This document shows, in pieces, positions 8,658-17,138 of a DNA stretch of 64,000 bases. A program made the translations under genes and the position numbers. The notes below the pieces were generated by a model, which was given only the letters and a program-made list of their open reading frames with translations, did no database searches and was not told the origin of the DNA. The stretch is from Azospirillum sp. SYSU D00513 (lineage in GTDB: Bacteria > Pseudomonadota > Alphaproteobacteria > Azospirillales > Azospirillaceae), in NCBI RefSeq assembly GCF_017356015.1, contig NZ_JAFIQV010000012.1, forward strand, positions 62,001 to 126,000, given 5' to 3'. Within the stretch, counting starts at the first letter, position 1; every line of letters starts with the position of its first letter.

Positions 8658-9182
8658 ATGAGCGACAAGGCTTATCACTTCGATAAAGCGCTTCATCTGT
8701 ACTATGAATTAGTAAGTGCGTTAGGCCACAATGGCGCTAATAGTGTTTGGCAGGCTGTTCTAGAAACTCAAAAGCTCAAAGGTAATGCGCATAGCCTATT
8801 TAAAAAACCAGGCAGGCCGAGAGGGGCGCGAAACTATAATGATCTTGAGATGTATTGGATGTGCAATAGAATAAGGACCGAAAGGCCGGATGAGCCATTG
8901 CACAGTGTGTATAAGGAAACAGCAAAGCACTTTTTCGATTTAAAGGGAAAGAAGGCTGGGGCTAGTGTTGATGCCATAGCGAAGCGCCTATCTAGAGGAT
9001 ATGCGGAATGTCTTGTACATGAGGCCATGGCTTATCTTGACATGAATGTTATCCATCCTGGTCGCGTTCATCCCGATCGGTTGCAATGGTCCCGTGAGCT
9101 TCTTCGTAAGCACTGGAGCAGGCGAGAAAGCAGAGACAAGGACAAAAATCCCGAGCGAGTTAAAGTCCACGGCGTTCCGTGA
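8658..9182 (+). CDS. Hypothetical protein, low GC
   Basis: The ATG at 8658 has GGAGAGG seven bases upstream, and an ATG at 8640 is less well placed. The 174-aa product is rich in basic and aromatic residues with no transmembrane segment or signal peptide. A central stretch GRPRGARNYNDLEMYWMCNR and a later basic helix suggest a DNA-associated role, but no family was recognised. GC content is far below that of its neighbours, so it is probably a recent arrival in the phage. It follows int by about 120 bases, in a position typical of accessory or regulatory genes. Confidence 0.6.
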   Translation: MSDKAYHFDKALHLYYELVSALGHNGANSVWQAVLETQKLKGNAHSLFKKPGRPRGARNYNDLEMYWMCNRIRTERPDEPLHSVYKETAKHFFDLKGKKAGASVDAIAKRLSRGYAECLVHEAMAYLDMNVIHPGRVHPDRLQWSRELLRKHWSRRESRDKDKNPERVKVHGVP

Positions 9183-9247
9183 TTGTTCGTGCGAGTCTTC
9201 TCTCGTTCGCCGCTGCCTGTTGGCGGCTCCAATGACGAGGGATGCCG

Positions 9248-9451
9248 ATGAAACAGTTGTGCGTTTCCATCGATGATACCCAGCGTGCGCTCGGGGTTGG
9301 GCGCACCACGGTCTACAAGCTGATCCAGTCTGGTCGACTTGAGACTGTCAAAATTGGCCGACGCACCTTGGTGCGGACCGCGAGCATTCGCGCGGTTTCC
9401 GGCGAGCCCGCTCCCTCGGAGAGCAATGAGGCGGCTAGCGTTGCCGCTTAG
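9248..9451 (+). CDS. Excisionase-family helix-turn-helix protein
   Basis: The 67-aa product contains the winged-helix HTH_17 pattern: VSIDDTQRALGVGRTTVYKL, then IQSGRLETVKIGRRTLVR. This is the usual signature of Xis/AlpA-like proteins. Start 9248 is preferred over 9242 because GAGG lies seven bases upstream of it. In prophages these small proteins bend DNA at att sites to favour excision or regulate int. Its position close behind int fits either role. Confidence 0.82.
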   Translation: MKQLCVSIDDTQRALGVGRTTVYKLIQSGRLETVKIGRRTLVRTASIRAVSGEPAPSESNEAASVAA

Positions 9452-9529
9452 CCGCCTCACCTGACCGGGCGCCGCGCCAACGGCAGCCAGTCGGTTCAAT
9501 TCCGAAACCCCCTCCTCAGGAAGCCCGAA

Positions 9530-10387
9530 ATGAACGCACCCATCATGGGGGCGGCGGGACCGCGCGTCCACGCCTCAGGTACTGATGAAAACGTAAGCCC
9601 GCCTGATCGCCAAGCCAACCTCCCCGAAAGCGGTGGAGGGTTCGACCTTCGGGAGATCGACGGCCTTCCCCGGTGCCATGACGCAGCCCTCGGCGCGCAC
9701 CTCGGCATGGCTCGACCGACGAACATCCGTCAGCAGATCGAGGCCAACTGGGATGAGCTGCTGACCTATGGACCAGTGCATGCGGCGCGTGCGCTGGTTG
9801 AGCGTCCTCAGGGCGGCGCCGTCGATGTGACGGAGTATTGGCTGACCGAAGAGCAGGCGCTCCTGATCTGCACCCTCTCCAAAGCGAAGAGGGCGCCCGA
9901 CGTGCGGCGCATGCTGATCAAGGTGTTCACGGCGTGGCGCCGCGGGCATCTCGTCCCGACCCAGCCGCACGCAGATCTGACGAACCCCGACGTGCTCTTG
10001 CCCCTGCTGGGCCAGTACGCCGCCGACAAGAAGCTCCTCCTCGCCCAGGTCGAGGAGATGAAGCCGGCGGTCGCAGCACTTGAGCGGCTGGCCCTGCCCA
10101 CGGACGGGGCGATGTGCATCACCGACGCGGCCAAAGACCTCCAAGTGACCCGGAAGAACCTGATCCATTTCCTCGAGCAGAACGGCTGGATCTACCGGCG
10201 GGCCGGGAGCCGTCGCCGGATGGTCGCCTATCAATCCAGGATCCAAGCCGGGCACCTGGAGCACAAGCTCCAGGAGGTGGACGACGGGCGGGGCGGCACC
10301 AAGATGGCCGAACAGGTCATGGTGACACCGAAAGGCCGGGCTCTGCTGGCGAGGCAGATCTCTGCCGGTGAGGGGGGCAGAGCATGA
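9530..10387 (+). CDS. Phage antirepressor with C-terminal KilAC domain
   Basis: The 285-aa protein has an N-terminal domain (residues about 50-140, with NIRQQIEANWDELLTYG and VTEYWLTEEQALLICTLSK) shared with phage regulatory proteins of the Rha/antirepressor type. A linker follows, then a KilAC domain about residues 170-260 (ITDAAKDLQVTRKNLIHFLE, NGWIYRR). KilAC antirepressors bind or displace the lysogenic repressor or affect host regulation. AGGAAG precedes the ATG. The stop overlaps the next gene by four bases (ATGA), which shows translational coupling with the replication operon. Confidence 0.85.
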   Translation: MNAPIMGAAGPRVHASGTDENVSPPDRQANLPESGGGFDLREIDGLPRCHDAALGAHLGMARPTNIRQQIEANWDELLTYGPVHAARALVERPQGGAVDVTEYWLTEEQALLICTLSKAKRAPDVRRMLIKVFTAWRRGHLVPTQPHADLTNPDVLLPLLGQYAADKKLLLAQVEEMKPAVAALERLALPTDGAMCITDAAKDLQVTRKNLIHFLEQNGWIYRRAGSRRRMVAYQSRIQAGHLEHKLQEVDDGRGGTKMAEQVMVTPKGRALLARQISAGEGGRA

Positions 10388-11271
10388 CCGACGCCTCCAC
10401 CCTCACCAAAGTCACCTCCCTGTCGCTGCGAGATCTGGATCCGGCGAAGGACCTCGGGCCGATGCCTGAGTTCTGCATGCTCCCGAAGGACTGGCTCTTC
10501 GTCGACGCGATCTATCAGCGGGCCATGAGCACCGATGCGTCCAAGACGCTCGTGCGGAAGATTGTGGAGGAGTTCTCCTGGAGCCGGTTCCAGCCCGTCA
10601 CCGTGACGCCGATCGACTGGGAGGCGGGCAAGTTCGCGGTGGTCGACGGCCAGCACCGCGCGGCCGCGGCGCTGCTGCACCCCGGCGTGACCGAGGTTCC
10701 CGCCTGGGTGATCGACGCGCCCGAGGCCCGCGATCAGGCCCGCGCCTTCGTTGGCGTGAACCTCGACCGCATCCGCATGACCACGATGCAGCTTTTCCGC
10801 GCCCAGCTCACGGCGAGCGATCCGGACGCCATGCAGGTCAAGGCGGTGTGCGAGCGGGCCGGCATCCGCATCGCCTTCCACCTCAGCAACTCGGCGAAGC
10901 AGCTCCCGCCGCGCCAGACGATGGCCGTCAGCACCATCCGCAAGCTGATCGCCAAGCATGGCGAGAGGCCGGTGTTCTTCGCCCTGTCGATCCTGGCCGA
11001 GGCCTACGCCGAGACACCCAACCAACTGCGCGGCCAGGTGATCCAGGCCGTGACGATGCTCGTGCTCGATCACGGCGAGCGGATCGAGCGGGAGCGGCTG
11101 GTCCGGGTGCTGGGGGAGACGGACTGCGAGAGCCTGCTGGAAGCCGCCCGACAGGTGAAGAAGCTCATGGGCGGCAGCACGGAGGCCGGCATGGTCGCGG
11201 CGCTGGTCAGCGCCTACGACAAGGGCCGGATGGACCAGAAGCGGCTCGTGCCGCAGGTGAGGGCCGCATGA
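10384..11271 (+). CDS. ParB/sulfiredoxin-fold protein (DUF6551-like)
   Basis: The 295-aa product contains the ParB-like nuclease-fold signature FAVVDGQHRAAAALLHPG near residues 80-98, preceded by a segment that sets up the YQR and VTVTPI strands. A mostly helical C-terminal half follows. In phages, DUF6551-like proteins sit in replication modules, and their activity (nuclease, CTPase or DNA binding) is unproven. It is coupled by ATGA overlaps both to the antirepressor upstream and to the replication protein downstream. Confidence 0.8.
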   Translation: MTDASTLTKVTSLSLRDLDPAKDLGPMPEFCMLPKDWLFVDAIYQRAMSTDASKTLVRKIVEEFSWSRFQPVTVTPIDWEAGKFAVVDGQHRAAAALLHPGVTEVPAWVIDAPEARDQARAFVGVNLDRIRMTTMQLFRAQLTASDPDAMQVKAVCERAGIRIAFHLSNSAKQLPPRQTMAVSTIRKLIAKHGERPVFFALSILAEAYAETPNQLRGQVIQAVTMLVLDHGERIERERLVRVLGETDCESLLEAARQVKKLMGGSTEAGMVAALVSAYDKGRMDQKRLVPQVRAA

Positions 11272-11963
11272 GCCGCATCCGCACGGTGAAGCCCGACTTC
11301 TGGACCTCCGAGCAGGTGGTGAGCTGCACCTTCATGGCGCGCCTCCTGTTCATCGGCCTCTGGAATTTCTGCGACGACAGCGGCGTCCATTCCGACTCGC
11401 CGATGCGCATCAAGATGGAGGTGTTCCCCGCCGACGACATCGCCGCCGCCGAGGTTGCGGGTCTGGTGGACGAGCTGGTCGGGGCCGGCTTGCTTGAACG
11501 CTACAGCGTTGGCGCAGCCTCCTACCTGCGCGTCACCGGGTGGAAAAAGCACCAGAAAATCGACAAGCCGCATTACCGGCACCCGCTACCTAACGGCGAA
11601 ACGCCGCCGATGCCGTCGCGCGTGAATGGTGGAAATTCGACGAACGGTAGCCGACCGGTCCCGGATCATTCGAAGACTGTTCGGCGAACGCTCGACGATA
11701 GGTCGCCTGCGGAATGGAAGGGAGTACCTAGCCAAGGAGAGTGTGTACTTAGCAAAGAAGGAACTTACCAAGGAGAAGGGGGGGACCTTACCCACCGGGA
11801 AGGGCGGGCGGACCGTGGTGCTGTCGTGCTGCACGCCGCTGGAGGGCCAGCCCGATTTTTTGACCGTACAGGGGCTTCTGCCACGGCTCGGGGCTCGCGG
11901 GCCGGGTTGGGTGCTTCGTCGCAATCAGCGGCCCCGAATTCGGCGGGAGGGCGGCTGCAATGA
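11268..11963 (+). CDS. Phage replication-initiator-like protein
   Basis: The 231-aa product starts at the ATG overlapping the previous stop. Residues 1-110 match a widespread phage winged-helix domain: MSRIRTVKPDFWTSEQVV, RLLFIGLWNFCDDSGVHSDS and YLRVTGWKKHQKIDKPH. It is usually found beside helicases and primases and is compared with replication protein O or DnaT-like proteins. The C-terminal 120 residues are low-complexity and unconserved in feel, as is common in the family. It overlaps the helicase start by four bases. Confidence 0.75.
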   Translation: MSRIRTVKPDFWTSEQVVSCTFMARLLFIGLWNFCDDSGVHSDSPMRIKMEVFPADDIAAAEVAGLVDELVGAGLLERYSVGAASYLRVTGWKKHQKIDKPHYRHPLPNGETPPMPSRVNGGNSTNGSRPVPDHSKTVRRTLDDRSPAEWKGVPSQGECVLSKEGTYQGEGGDLTHREGRADRGAVVLHAAGGPARFFDRTGASATARGSRAGLGASSQSAAPNSAGGRLQ

Positions 11964-13480
11964 GGAGCCTCCGCCCCCATCAATCCCATGCCTTGGATCG
12001 GCTTCTCCGGAGCGTGGCCTCCGGCAAGCGGCGGCCCGTGGTCCAGCTCCCGACCGGCGCCGGCAAGACGATCCTGGCCGGTGAGATCATCCGCCGGGCT
12101 CGGGCCAAGGGCAACCGGGCGCTGTTCGTGGTGCCGGCGCTCAGCCTGATCGACCAGACGGTGGAGAGCTTCTGGCGGGACGACATCCGGGAGATCGGCG
12201 TGATCCAGGCGGACCACCCGATGACCAACCCGGACCGGCCGGTGCAGATCGCCTCCGTCCAGTCCCTGATCCGGCGGCCGAAGCCCGACGTGAAGCTGGT
12301 CATCGTGGACGAGTGCCACGTGATGAACCGGGCGTTCCTGGAATGGCTGGCCGATCCCTCCATGCGGGACGTGATCGTCGTCGGGCTCTCCGCCACGCCG
12401 TGGGCGCAGGGCATGGGGAAGCACTACGACGACCTGATCATCTGCTCGACGATCCGCGACCTGATCGAGGCCAAGTACCTGTCTCCCTTCCGGGTCTTCG
12501 CGCCGGCGCACCCGGACCTCACGGGCGTCGGCACGGTGGCCGGCGACTTCCAGAAGGGCCAGCTTGAGGCGGCGATGAACAAATCCGTGCTGGTGGCGGA
12601 CATCGTCTCGACCTGGTTCCGCATGGGCGAGGGCCGGCCGACGCTGGCCTTCGGGGTGGACCGGGCGCACGCCAAGCACATCCAGGCGCAGTTCGAGGCG
12701 TCGGGCATCCCCTGCGGCTACGTGGACGCCTACACGACCATGGACGAGCGCAAGGTGGTCCGGGACAAGTTCCACCGCGGGGAATACAAGATCGTCTCCA
12801 ATGTCGGCTGTCTCACGACCGGCACGGATTGGGACGTTCGGTGCATCATCGACGCCCGGCCGACCAAGAGCGAAATCCTGCTCACGCAGATCTACGGGCG
12901 TGGCCTTCGGATCGCCGAGGGCAAGGACGACCTGATCATTCTGGACCACGCCGACAACTACACCCGGCATGGTTTCGTGACGGACATCTTCCACGACAAG
13001 CTCGACGACGGCACCCCGAAGCCGCCGAAGAAGCGCAGCCAGCCCCTCCCGAAGGAATGCCCGAAGTGCTCGTACCTGCGCCCGCCGAAGCTGGCGCAGT
13101 GCCCGAACTGCGGGTTCAAGGCGGAGGCCGGCCCCTCGACCGTCGAGACGGCGGAGGGCAGCCTCTCCGAGGTGGTCCGGGGCACGGGCAGCAAGGCGAC
13201 GGCGCCCAAGGGGCATGTCCGCATCGGCAAGGCGGTGATCCACCTCGCCGACTTCTACGGGATGCTCAAGAAGCGCTGCCGGGAGCGGAACTACCGCGAG
13301 GGCTGGGCGGCCAACCAGTACAAGGAGGCGGTCGGGACCTGGCCGAACAAGTACCGGGACGTGCCCGAGAAGCCGGTGTCCTGGGAGGTGGATTGCTGGC
13401 TGAAGGCCAACCTGATCCGCCACGCCCACGCGAGGAAGACCCAGAAGCAGCCGGCGGGAGAAGCCCATGCCGGAACCTGA
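11960..13480 (+). CDS. SF2 DEAD/DEAH-box helicase with C-terminal zinc ribbon
   Basis: The 506-aa protein has Walker A QLPTGAGKT near residue 28, motif II VDECH near 117, motif III SATPW, and a helicase C domain ending in motif VI QIYGRGLR near residue 313. A CPKC...CPNC zinc ribbon lies near 370-390 and a helical tail follows. It resembles the phage SF2 helicases found with P4-type primases. Its likely role is duplex unwinding during prophage replication. The start overlaps the upstream gene by four bases, and the end overlaps the next gene by 14. Confidence 0.92.
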   Translation: MRSLRPHQSHALDRLLRSVASGKRRPVVQLPTGAGKTILAGEIIRRARAKGNRALFVVPALSLIDQTVESFWRDDIREIGVIQADHPMTNPDRPVQIASVQSLIRRPKPDVKLVIVDECHVMNRAFLEWLADPSMRDVIVVGLSATPWAQGMGKHYDDLIICSTIRDLIEAKYLSPFRVFAPAHPDLTGVGTVAGDFQKGQLEAAMNKSVLVADIVSTWFRMGEGRPTLAFGVDRAHAKHIQAQFEASGIPCGYVDAYTTMDERKVVRDKFHRGEYKIVSNVGCLTTGTDWDVRCIIDARPTKSEILLTQIYGRGLRIAEGKDDLIILDHADNYTRHGFVTDIFHDKLDDGTPKPPKKRSQPLPKECPKCSYLRPPKLAQCPNCGFKAEAGPSTVETAEGSLSEVVRGTGSKATAPKGHVRIGKAVIHLADFYGMLKKRCRERNYREGWAANQYKEAVGTWPNKYRDVPEKPVSWEVDCWLKANLIRHAHARKTQKQPAGEAHAGT

Positions 13481-13841
13481 CGACATCGTGGAGCGCGCGG
13501 CCCTGATGGAAATCGAAGGGGGATTGCCGCGGCACTGGGCCGAAAGCTTGGCCCGGCTGTCGCTGGCGGAGAAGCCGTTCGGCTACGAGGACGAGCGGTG
13601 GTCTACGATCGTGAAGGACGCCCACGAGCTGGTCATCCCGCACGTCAGCCGGCTTGAGAGCGTCGGCTGGACTCCGGGCGACGTGAAGGGGCTGTTCCCA
13701 CTGCTCAAGGGCCGGAAGGTCCTCGCCATCGGCCTGGGCGAGGTGTCGGTTCAGGAGCCCGGCGGGAACAAGGTCCGGATCTACCTGCGCCCGCGGCCCG
13801 GCGCCGCGCCGCGCTGGGATGAGGGGAGGAGGCTGGCATGA
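13467..13841 (+). CDS. Hypothetical replication-module protein
   Basis: The 124-aa cytosolic product begins inside the helicase gene and ends with an ATGA overlap into the primase gene, so its translation is coupled to both. It includes GLPRHWAESLARLSLAEKPF and a predicted beta-rich C-terminal segment, with no catalytic motif. Its place between helicase and primase suggests a replication accessory role, but no family was recognised. Confidence 0.65.
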   Translation: MPEPDDIVERAALMEIEGGLPRHWAESLARLSLAEKPFGYEDERWSTIVKDAHELVIPHVSRLESVGWTPGDVKGLFPLLKGRKVLAIGLGEVSVQEPGGNKVRIYLRPRPGAAPRWDEGRRLA

Positions 13842-14755
13842 GCATCGGCTCGACCACCCCTCTGCGGGACCGGGCGCGTGGCCGCTGGCGGTCCATCCTC
13901 GCCCAGGTCGGCATTCCGGCGGCGGCCCTCACCGGCAAGCACGGCCCGTGCCCGATCTGCCAGGCCGGGAAGGACCGGTTCCGGTTCACGGACCACCAGG
14001 GCACCGGCGCGTGGATCTGCAACCACTGCGGCCACGGCACCGGGGCGGACCTCGTGATGGCCGTCCTCGGCGTCGAGTTCAAGGAGGCCGCCCTTCGCAT
14101 CGAGGCGGTGCTCGGCTGCGCGTCGGTCGAGCCGCCGCGAGAGCCGGACGTGGAGGAGCAGCGCGCCCGCATGAACGCGCTGTGGCGGGAGGCCCGGCCG
14201 GTGGCGCAGGGCGATCCCGTGGACCAGTGGCTCCGGCGCCGGGGCATCGTTCTCGACGCCTTCCCCTCCGGCCTGCGCACGTCGCGTTCCATGCGGTGCC
14301 GCGGGATGGTCGCCAAGGTCATCGGCCCGGACGGGCGGCCGGTGAACGTCCACCGCACGTTCCTGACCGACGACGGGCGCAAGGCGGACCTGGAGTGCCC
14401 GCGCAAGCTGATGCCCGGCCCTTTCCCGCCTGGAAGTGCCGTGCAGCTCCACCCGGCCACGGACCGGCTCGGCATCGCGGAGGGGATCGAGACGGCCCTC
14501 TCGGCGCACCTGCTGTTCGGCCTGCCGGTGTGGGCGGCGCTCACCGCCGGCAGCCTTCAGGAGTTCCGGCCGCCCCCGGGCATCACATCGCTGACGATCT
14601 TCGGGGACAACGACCTGAACTTCGTCGGGCAGTCCGCCGCTCTCACCCTGGCGAAGGCCGTCCACCGCAATGGGATTGAGGCGAAGGTCATGATCCCCGA
14701 GAGGAGCGGCACCGATTGGAACGACGTGCTGACCTCGGCGGAGGTGGCGGCATGA
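13838..14755 (+). CDS. Phage primase with zinc-binding and Toprim domains
   Basis: The 305-aa protein has a P4-type zinc-binding domain near residues 35-75 (CPICQAGKDRFRF, then WICNHCGHG). It has a Toprim domain in the C-terminal half with the catalytic glutamate in GIAEGIETALSA near residue 212 and the acidic motif GDNDLN near 252. It is expected to make RNA primers for phage replication. It is ATGA-coupled to genes on both sides. It is short compared with P4 alpha because the helicase is encoded separately just upstream. Confidence 0.9.
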   Translation: MSIGSTTPLRDRARGRWRSILAQVGIPAAALTGKHGPCPICQAGKDRFRFTDHQGTGAWICNHCGHGTGADLVMAVLGVEFKEAALRIEAVLGCASVEPPREPDVEEQRARMNALWREARPVAQGDPVDQWLRRRGIVLDAFPSGLRTSRSMRCRGMVAKVIGPDGRPVNVHRTFLTDDGRKADLECPRKLMPGPFPPGSAVQLHPATDRLGIAEGIETALSAHLLFGLPVWAALTAGSLQEFRPPPGITSLTIFGDNDLNFVGQSAALTLAKAVHRNGIEAKVMIPERSGTDWNDVLTSAEVAA

Positions 14756-15894
14756 CGAACGGAATTCAGAACACCCAGCACGGGAAGGCGAACAGCACGA
14801 TGAACGCGATCACCCCGAAGCCCGTCATGATCCAGGTCGGCGGCGTCGACGTGCCGGCGGAGCCGCGGCCGGACCTCGGGCGGACCATCGTGGAGGCCTG
14901 GACCCAGGAGGGCGGCGAGGAGATCCGGCGGTTCTTCCGCGTGGTCACGCTGCCCCAGGGCCGGCAGGTCACCGACGTGACGGTGGAGGTGGAGCGCGAC
15001 CTCCAGCAGCGCCTCCAGCGGTCTCAGGAGCGGCTGGACCGCGAGGAGCAGGAGGCCGCCCTCCGGATGCAGCGCCTCGCCTCGCAGAGCCCCATGTCGA
15101 CCCGCGCCCAGCACGGCGACTTGGTCAGCGAACACAGCGACCGTCCGGGGGTGAAGCGGCACCGGAGCCGCACCCCGCTCCAGCACCTCCACGCCCGCCG
15201 CCTGGTCACCGGTCGGCAGTTCAGCGCCGGTCAGAGCCTCGTGGAGGACAACCAGATCAGCCTGATGGTCCGCCAGCCGCCCGAGCCCGGCACCGTGACG
15301 GTGGGCGACGGCGGAGGCGGGTGTTTCGAGACAGCGGCTATCGAGGCCGCCCGCCGGATCGAGGATGCCAAGCAGCGGTGCGCCCGGCTCGGGCCGACGA
15401 TCTGGCCCGCCGTCCGCGCCGTGGTGATCGACGAGAGCCCGGTGTCGAAGGTCGTGGGCAGCGAGCGCAGCCGGGACACCAAGCCGCTGATGACCGCCCT
15501 GCGCGCCGGGCTGGACGCCGTGGGGGACGGCTACGGGCTCCCGACCGCCTACGTCTCCGCCCGGCTGTTCGTCTCCGACCTGCACGTCGAGATCGAGGTG
15601 GTCGAGGATCACGACGGGCTCTGGCGCTCCCGCTCCCTGAACGGCCGGCCCTGGGTGGAGGAAGGGCGCAGCCTGAGCGAGATCCACGCCGCGGGCAAAC
15701 GGGAGTTGCGGACCCGGCTGGACGCCATCCTCGGCTATGGCCCGCACCTGAAGACCACCATCGCGGCGGCCCTGGACGCGGATCGCACCGCCGCCAGCCG
15801 GAGGGAGATGACCACGGCTCGGATGGTCGCAGAGGCTCACGAGCGGCTGGAACGGGAGGCGGTCATGGAGCGCAAGCGGGTGCTTGGGCGTTAA
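14752..15894 (+). CDS. Hypothetical protein, possible DUF6456-like C-terminal half
   Basis: The 380-aa product has a glutamine/arginine-rich coiled-coil region (about residues 80-110, VEVERDLQQRLQRSQERLDR). A middle segment with HLHARRLVTGRQFSAGQ and a later helix pair ending in LRAGLDAVGDGYGL are reminiscent of DUF6456 proteins of alphaproteobacteria and their phages. That resemblance is a pattern judgement only. It closes the replication operon, is ATGA-coupled to the primase, and a terminator follows at 15984. Confidence 0.65.
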   Translation: MTNGIQNTQHGKANSTMNAITPKPVMIQVGGVDVPAEPRPDLGRTIVEAWTQEGGEEIRRFFRVVTLPQGRQVTDVTVEVERDLQQRLQRSQERLDREEQEAALRMQRLASQSPMSTRAQHGDLVSEHSDRPGVKRHRSRTPLQHLHARRLVTGRQFSAGQSLVEDNQISLMVRQPPEPGTVTVGDGGGGCFETAAIEAARRIEDAKQRCARLGPTIWPAVRAVVIDESPVSKVVGSERSRDTKPLMTALRAGLDAVGDGYGLPTAYVSARLFVSDLHVEIEVVEDHDGLWRSRSLNGRPWVEEGRSLSEIHAAGKRELRTRLDAILGYGPHLKTTIAAALDADRTAASRREMTTARMVAEAHERLEREAVMERKRVLGR

Positions 15895-15983
15895 CCTCCC
15901 GTTAATACTTTCGATATTGCGCATTGGCGGCAATTCTGGCACAAAGGGTTAAGTTGCTCACCTTGTGAGTAACGCCGTTTCTG

Positions 15984-16013
15984 AGCCCGCCCGGTCCTCC
16001 GCGCGGGCTTTTT
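15984..16013 (+). terminator. Intrinsic terminator after the replication operon
   Basis: GCCCGC (15985-15990) pairs with GCGGGC (16003-16008) and is followed by a run of five to six T. It separates the replication operon from the small genes and packaging genes. Confidence 0.75.
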
Positions 16014-16030
16014 CGCGTCCGGTGTGCGCC

Positions 16031-16159
16031 ATGTCCGAGCCTGAACCGCCGGACCTCGCGCCGGACCTCCACCCCATCACTGCGGCTGCCTTGGCCGCTT
16101 ACGCCACCCTTGCAACGGGCCAGCCCACCCGGCCGGTGACCCTCGCAGACTGGGACTGA
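16031..16159 (+). CDS. Small hypothetical protein (42 aa)
   Basis: The product begins MSEPEPPDLAPDLHPI and is acidic and proline-rich at the N-terminus with an alanine-rich helix after it. It ends four bases before the next gene, which supports a real short gene in an operon of small ORFs. No family was recognised. Confidence 0.45.
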   Translation: MSEPEPPDLAPDLHPITAAALAAYATLATGQPTRPVTLADWD

Positions 16160-16163
16160 GCCC

Positions 16164-16418
16164 ATGAGCAACCTTCACACCGCCCTGTCTGCCGCGACCG
16201 AGGCGCTGCACGACCCGAACAGCCAGAAGACGGCCGGGGACATCACCATCGGCCTCGGCGCCGTGACGTCTCAGTTCTGGCTGGGCGGCATCAACCCGGA
16301 GAGCCTGGCGAACGGAGTGCTGCTGTACGGCGGCGCGGCCCTCACGCTGTGGCGCCTCTTCGACTACGCCCGGTCCAAGTTCGTGGCCCGGCGCCGCTCG
16401 GATGACGTGGAGGACTGA
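16164..16418 (+). CDS. Small membrane protein, holin-like candidate
   Basis: The 84-aa product has an amphipathic first third, hydrophobic stretches at about residues 28-42 and 48-65 (SLANGVLLYGGAALTLWRLF), and a basic then acidic tail (RSKFVARRRSDDVED). Size and topology fit a phage holin or a small membrane accessory protein. However, the endolysin gene lies 22 kb away, so the assignment is weak. Confidence 0.55.
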   Translation: MSNLHTALSAATEALHDPNSQKTAGDITIGLGAVTSQFWLGGINPESLANGVLLYGGAALTLWRLFDYARSKFVARRRSDDVED

Positions 16419-16424
16419 GCCGTG

Positions 16425-16592
16425 ATGGACACCCGCGAGGCTCAGCCCAAGGCCGCCGACCACGACGCGGAGTACTGGGACCGCCGCCTGCGCATCCTCC
16501 TCGCCGCCGCTCGCCGGGAGATGGCGGCCGGCTCGCCCGCCCGCGTCTCGCATGCCGGGCCGGGCCTGACTGCCTCCGAAGGGGAGTGCTGA
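16425..16592 (+). CDS. Small hypothetical protein (55 aa)
   Basis: The frame from ATG 16425 to TGA 16592 encodes a charged helical peptide starting MDTREAQPKAADHDAEYW with an RRLRILLAAARREM helix. It fits neatly between two genes (six bases after one stop, four before the next start), which supports it despite its size. A GTG just upstream is in another frame. Confidence 0.55.
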   Translation: MDTREAQPKAADHDAEYWDRRLRILLAAARREMAAGSPARVSHAGPGLTASEGEC

Positions 16593-16596
16593 GCCC

Positions 16597-16995
16597 ATGC
16601 CCCGCCTGACCAGCCTGAAACCCCGCCTCGCCACGCTGGACACCCGCACCGGGCAGGCGCTAGCCCCTCTCGTGGGGAAGGAAGCCGAACAGGCCCGCAA
16701 GCGCCGGTACGAAGACACCCGGGGCAACGCCCGCTCCCGCGGCTACGATCGGGATTGGGAACGCCTCCGCGACGCCGTCATCATCGAGCGCGGCTGTCGG
16801 TGCGAGCGGTGCGGCACCATCGTGGTGTTGCGCAAGCGCGAGGCGACGGAGACCACGCCCGTCGCCCATGTCGACCACGAGGAGAGCATCCAGGACCGCC
16901 CAGACCTGAGGCTGGAGCGCTCCAACCTCCGGGTCCTGTGTGAGCCCTGCCACAATCGTCGCACCGCCCTCGACCAGGGGTTCGCCCGAGGCTGA
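16597..16995 (+). CDS. HNH endonuclease
   Basis: The 132-aa protein has paired zinc cysteines CRCERCG near residue 70 and the HNH motif with HVDHEESI near 91 and LCEPCHNRRT near 113. In HK97-like phages an HNH protein is encoded next to the terminase and stimulates or takes part in packaging-related DNA cleavage. Its position immediately upstream of terS fits that role. Confidence 0.92.
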   Translation: MPRLTSLKPRLATLDTRTGQALAPLVGKEAEQARKRRYEDTRGNARSRGYDRDWERLRDAVIIERGCRCERCGTIVVLRKREATETTPVAHVDHEESIQDRPDLRLERSNLRVLCEPCHNRRTALDQGFARG

Positions 16996-16997
16996 CC

Positions 16998-17020
16998 GGA
17001 CGCGCAACATTGTTGCGTCC
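16998..17020. promoter_or_regulatory. Inverted repeat in the HNH-terS gap
   Basis: GCAACATTGTTGC is a perfect palindrome around one T, with outer GGAC/GTCC complementarity. It is the only strong dyad in the 173-base gap between HNH and terS. It could be an operator, a short RNA hairpin or part of a packaging site. Confidence 0.4.
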
Positions 17021-17138
17021 ATAGGGAGCATGCCTCTACCCAGCGGCAGGGAGGGGGGTGGCAAAAGCTTCCAGGGCGAGAGCCGCAGGGACCGCGTCCC
17101 CCCGCACGCAGAGTTTTTTCCCCGCTGGACGAAATGAG

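Noticed and set aside
11765..13486. 573-aa minus-strand open frame
   Set aside because: It is the antisense shadow of the SF2 helicase, whose motifs are complete on the plus strand.
15940..15985. Sigma54-type promoter near TGGCACAAAGGG
   Set aside because: The spacing between TGGCAC and TTGC is 11 bases instead of 5.
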